In this document: positions 31,590 to 34,164 of the stretch, in pieces
How the letters are laid out: each line of letters starts with the position of its first letter
Position numbering within the stretch: position 1 is the first letter of the stretch
Assembly: GCA_016794325.1 (NCBI GenBank)
Contig: JAEUKG010000767.1
Coordinates: 1-34,164 of the forward strand
Source of the DNA: Myxococcales bacterium
GTDB taxonomy: Bacteria > Myxococcota_A > Polyangia > Polyangiales > Polyangiaceae
DNA: 34,164 nt
Direction: 5' to 3'
The notes under the pieces: model-generated
Database searches by the model: none
What the model was told of the DNA's origin: nothing
What the model saw: only the letters and a program-made list of their open reading frames with translations
Translations under genes and position numbers: made by a program

Positions 31590-32252
31590 ATGCCGACCTC
31601 ACTCGTCACGGGCGCGAACCGCGGAATCGGTCTCGAGCTCTGTCGCGCTCTGCGCGCCGCCGGGCACGACGTCATCGCCGTCTGCCGTACGTCCACCCCC
31701 GAGCTCGACGCGGCGGGGGTGAGGGTCTGCGCCGGGGTCGACATGACGGACGACGCCTCGGTGGCCGCCCTCGGCAAGACCCTCGCCGGCGTCCACGTCG
31801 ACTGGCTCGTCTTGAACGCCGGGATCCTCGAGCCCGGCGGGCTCGAGGGCATGGACATGGCGTCGCTGAAGCGGCAGTTCGACGTGAACGCGCTCGGCCC
31901 GCTGCGCGTGGTGACGGCGACGCTCGGGTGCCTCTCCAAGGGCTCGAAGATCGGCATCGTGACGAGCCGCGTGGGCTCGCTCGGCGACAACGGCTCGGGC
32001 GGCATGTACGGCTACCGGATGTCCAAGGCGGCCGCCAACATGGCGGGGGTGAGCCTCGCTCGCGACCTCGCCGGCCGCGGGATCGCGGTCGCACTGCTCC
32101 ACCCGGGATACATCCGTACGCGGATGACGGGCGGCGGCGGCAACGACGAGCCGGACGTCGCGGCGCGGGGGCTCGTCGCCCGCATGAACGAGCTCACGAT
32201 GGAGACGAGCGGCCAGTTCTGGCACGCGAACGGCGAGAAGCTCCCCTGGTGA
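31590..32252 (+). CDS. Short-chain dehydrogenase/reductase
   Basis: A 220-residue classical SDR. The nucleotide-binding motif TGANRGIG is at residues ~7-14, NAG follows in LVLNAGI, Ser is in IVTSRVGS, and the catalytic Tyr-x-x-x-Lys is in YRMSKAA; an HPGYIRTRM segment follows as in most family members. The shortness and the absence of a clear Asp at the end of strand 2 (AVCRTS) suggest NADP(H) preference. Sequence is close to the C-factor/carbonyl-reductase-like branch (C-factor in Myxococcus is an SDR), but this cannot be decided here. Its stop overlaps the next gene's GTG (GTGA), so the two are co-translated. Substrate unknown. Confidence 0.93.
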   Translation: MPTSLVTGANRGIGLELCRALRAAGHDVIAVCRTSTPELDAAGVRVCAGVDMTDDASVAALGKTLAGVHVDWLVLNAGILEPGGLEGMDMASLKRQFDVNALGPLRVVTATLGCLSKGSKIGIVTSRVGSLGDNGSGGMYGYRMSKAAANMAGVSLARDLAGRGIAVALLHPGYIRTRMTGGGGNDEPDVAARGLVARMNELTMETSGQFWHANGEKLPW

Positions 32253-33154
32253 AGCTCCGGGCGCTGCCGCTCGTCGCCGCGCTCGTCGGCGCGGCCCTGC
32301 CGGCCCGCGCCCTCGACAAGCAAGGGTCGGCGCACGGCGGCGCCGTCGCCGGCGCCGAGGAGGGGTTCGACGTCTCCGGCGCGCTCCTCCTCGGGATCGC
32401 GCTCTACAACCCGAGCTACGCCGCCCGCCCCGACAACACCGGCCTCACGCTGATGCGGTACGCGGCCCACGCCGACATCGACCTCGTCGGCAGGCGCCTC
32501 TCGATCCCCGTCGACGTGAACCTCTTCAGCGATCGCGAGCGGCCGGGCGCGCTCGCGCTCTCGCCCACCGAGGGCGACGTGATCACCGGGCTCACGTCGA
32601 CCTGGGACGTGTGGCCGGGGGCCCTCGAGCTCGGGGCGCGCTTCGAGCACGACCGGCCGCTCGATCGGTCGGGCTTCTCGCAGACGTACGCCGACGCGCG
32701 TCTCAGATACTTGTATTCTGCATCTGCCGTGGCGCCTGCGGTCGGCCGCGCTCTCCGAGACGGAGACGTGAGCGGGTGGCTCACCCTCGGGGTCTTCGCC
32801 CTCAACCCGACCTACGCGGCGCGCCCCGACAACACCGGGCTCGCCCTCTTCCGCTACGGGGGCCACGTGGAGGTCTCGCTCTGGTCGGACCACGTCTCCG
32901 CGGGCCTCGACGCGACGCTGTTCTCCGACCGGCGCGCCCGCGACGTGGTGGCGCCGAGCGAGATCGACCTCACCCCGGAGCTCATCGGGCGCTTGGCGCC
33001 GTTCGAGCTCCACCTGGCCTACGAGCGCGACATGCCCGTCGATCGGCCCGGGCTCGTGCAACACTTCGTGTACGCGCTCGCCGGGTGGGAGCTCGACCTC
33101 TCGCCGCGCCCGCCCAAGGCCTTCACCGACCGGAACAACATCCACTCGCCGTGA
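32249..33154 (+). CDS. Exported protein with two duplicated beta-rich halves
   Basis: A 301-residue protein with a signal peptide (cut near ARA-LDKQ). Residues ~45-150 and ~177-282 are homologous halves with a 132-residue offset. Each contains LYNPSYAARPDNTGL/LNPTYAARPDNTGL (residues ~52-66 and ~184-198), then L-x-RY-x-x-H, then LFSDR, then a charged S-P-x-E turn. Alternating hydrophobic strands (VDVNLFSDRE, GLDATLFSDRR, FELHLAYERDM, HFVYALAGWELDLS) suggest a small outer-membrane barrel or a beta-sandwich pair. The linker between halves (codons 153-159) carries a run of rare codons. It is co-translated with the SDR gene (GTGA). Unknown family. Confidence 0.87.
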   Translation: MKLRALPLVAALVGAALPARALDKQGSAHGGAVAGAEEGFDVSGALLLGIALYNPSYAARPDNTGLTLMRYAAHADIDLVGRRLSIPVDVNLFSDRERPGALALSPTEGDVITGLTSTWDVWPGALELGARFEHDRPLDRSGFSQTYADARLRYLYSASAVAPAVGRALRDGDVSGWLTLGVFALNPTYAARPDNTGLALFRYGGHVEVSLWSDHVSAGLDATLFSDRRARDVVAPSEIDLTPELIGRLAPFELHLAYERDMPVDRPGLVQHFVYALAGWELDLSPRPPKAFTDRNNIHSP

Positions 33155-33160
33155 TCGCGG

Positions 33161-34164
33161 TCAGTCGAGCCCGGTCCACACCCGCGACGCGGTGCGGGCC
33201 GCGCGGGTGACGTCCGCGTGGTCGCGGTCGGCGGGGATGGCGGGCGCGCCGCCGTCGAGGACGCCGCGGATCGCCGCCTCGAGCCCGGTCTCGAGCGCGA
33301 CGAGGTCGTAGCCGCCCTCGAGGAGGAGGCCGACGCGCCCTCCGGCGGTGGCGCGGGCCACGCGGGCCAGCTCGGCCCCCATCCACGCGAACGCGTCGGG
33401 GGTGAGCGCCATCTCGGCGAGCGGATCGCGCGCCGAGGCGTCGAAGCCGGCGCTCACGAGCACGAGATCGGGCGCGAAGCGCTCGAGCACCGGCAGCACC
33501 ACGCGCTCGAAGGCGGCGCGGTAGATCGCGTCGCCGCCGCCGGCGGTGAGGGGGACGTTGACGGTGTATCCGACGCCTTCGCCCTCGCCGGTCTCGTCGG
33601 CCGCGCCCGTGCCTGGGTAGAACGGGTACTGGTGGAGCGAGGCGTAGAGCACGGAGGGGTCGCAGTAGAAGATCTCCTGGGTGCCGTTGCCGTGGTGCAC
33701 GTCCCAGTCGACGATCGCGACCTTGCCGACGCCCCGGGCCCGGGCGTGCGCCGCCGCGACCGCGACGTTGTTGAACAGGCAGAAGCCCATCGCCTGCGCC
33801 ACGCGCGCGTGGTGGCCGGGGGGCCTGACGATGGCGACGCCGGCGCGCTCCTCGCCGTCGAGGAGGGCGTCCACGAGCGCGATCGCGCCGCCGGCCGCGA
33901 GCCGCGCGGCGCGCACGCTCCCCGGCGCGACGTAGGTGTCCGGGTCGAGGAGCGACGACTGCCCCTCGAGCTTGGCGATCTTCTCGACGAAGCGGGGCGC
34001 GTGCGCGCGCGCGAGCTCGTCGTCCGTCGCACGGCGGGGAGCGAGCTCGGTGAAGCGGTCGCGGCCGGCGCGGTCGAGCGCCGCGCGCGCAGCCACGAGG
34101 CGCTCCGGGCGCTCGGGGTGGTACGCCGGCGGCCGGTGCTCGCCGAAGTGCGGATCGTCGACGA
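33161..34164 (-). CDS. Class II HDAC-like deacetylase (5' end outside window)
   Basis: At least 334 residues are visible; the frame continues past the window end as DDPHFGEHRPPAYHPERPERL, the normal N-terminus of the family, so only a few residues are missing. Active-site motifs: the His pair in RPPGHHARVAQAMGFCLFNN, zinc-binding Asp and His in IVDWDVHHGNGTQEIF, Asp in SAGFDASARDPLAEM and the oxyanion-side Gly-Gly-Tyr in LLEGGYD. The family removes acetyl groups from lysines or polyamines; bacterial members include AcuC (acetyl-CoA synthetase control) and acetylpolyamine amidohydrolases. Substrate not deducible. It converges on the duplicated-halves gene with 6 bp between stops. Confidence 0.95.
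   Translation of the reverse strand, partial: VDDPHFGEHRPPAYHPERPERLVAARAALDRAGRDRFTELAPRRATDDELARAHAPRFVEKIAKLEGQSSLLDPDTYVAPGSVRAARLAAGGAIALVDALLDGEERAGVAIVRPPGHHARVAQAMGFCLFNNVAVAAAHARARGVGKVAIVDWDVHHGNGTQEIFYCDPSVLYASLHQYPFYPGTGAADETGEGEGVGYTVNVPLTAGGGDAIYRAAFERVVLPVLERFAPDLVLVSAGFDASARDPLAEMALTPDAFAWMGAELARVARATAGGRVGLLLEGGYDLVALETGLEAAIRGVLDGGAPAIPADRDHADVTRAARTASRVWTGLD

Noticed and set aside
31590-32252. Naming the SDR as the developmental C-factor (csgA)
   Set aside because: Motifs are general to SDRs. Nothing visible separates CsgA from other carbonyl-reductase-like members.

Overview
The window is very GC-rich, with codon third positions almost all G or C. It is dense with lipoproteins, OmpA and thrombospondin-type-3 calcium repeats, FG-GAP propellers and two transmembrane Ser/Thr kinases whose sequences resemble those of myxobacteria. 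This points to a chromosomal segment of a Myxococcota bacterium, probably class Polyangia. That placement rests on family content, not on a marker gene. I see no rRNA, tRNA, CRISPR array, transposase, integrase or phage gene.

Layout. 1-2645: the 3' end of a secreted domain protein, a small coiled-coil gene, a cyclic-nucleotide-binding protein and, translationally coupled to it, a triheme cytochrome c lipoprotein. 2908-5109: lexA with its operator, then a coupled DUF4398-like lipoprotein and OmpA/TSP3 lipoprotein. 5138-8763: a DUF1554-like lipoprotein, a large outer-membrane-type protein, and a lower-GC, cysteine-rich gene pair. 8832-13691: a Ser/Thr kinase fused through a membrane helix to an AsmA-like region, a class I aminotransferase and a conserved unknown. 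13698-20035: a HEAT-repeat protein, an ACE-like M2 metallopeptidase, a Q/P/G/Y-rich membrane protein, a second Ser/Thr kinase and a zinc-ribbon/transmembrane protein. 20041-25241 (minus strand): type II NADH dehydrogenase, then a three-gene operon of a lipoprotein fusing a solute-binding domain to a VWA domain, a membrane coiled-coil protein, and a second solute-binding protein paralogous to the first. 25377-34164: a lipoprotein, a SurA-like/POTRA lipoprotein pair, two beta-propeller lipoproteins, an SDR coupled to an internally duplicated exported protein, and a class II HDAC-like deacetylase running off the window.

Most products are predicted to sit in or act on the cell envelope: about a dozen have a lipobox or signal peptide. 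Many unlinked genes carry a TANNNT box 6-10 nt before the start codon and no Shine-Dalgarno sequence, which suggests widespread leaderless transcription. The strongest candidates for undescribed biology are the kinase-AsmA fusion (8832-11138) and the paralogous solute-binding/VWA operon, which has no transporter genes beside it (21523-25241).

All functions are inferred by reading motifs; no database search was run.
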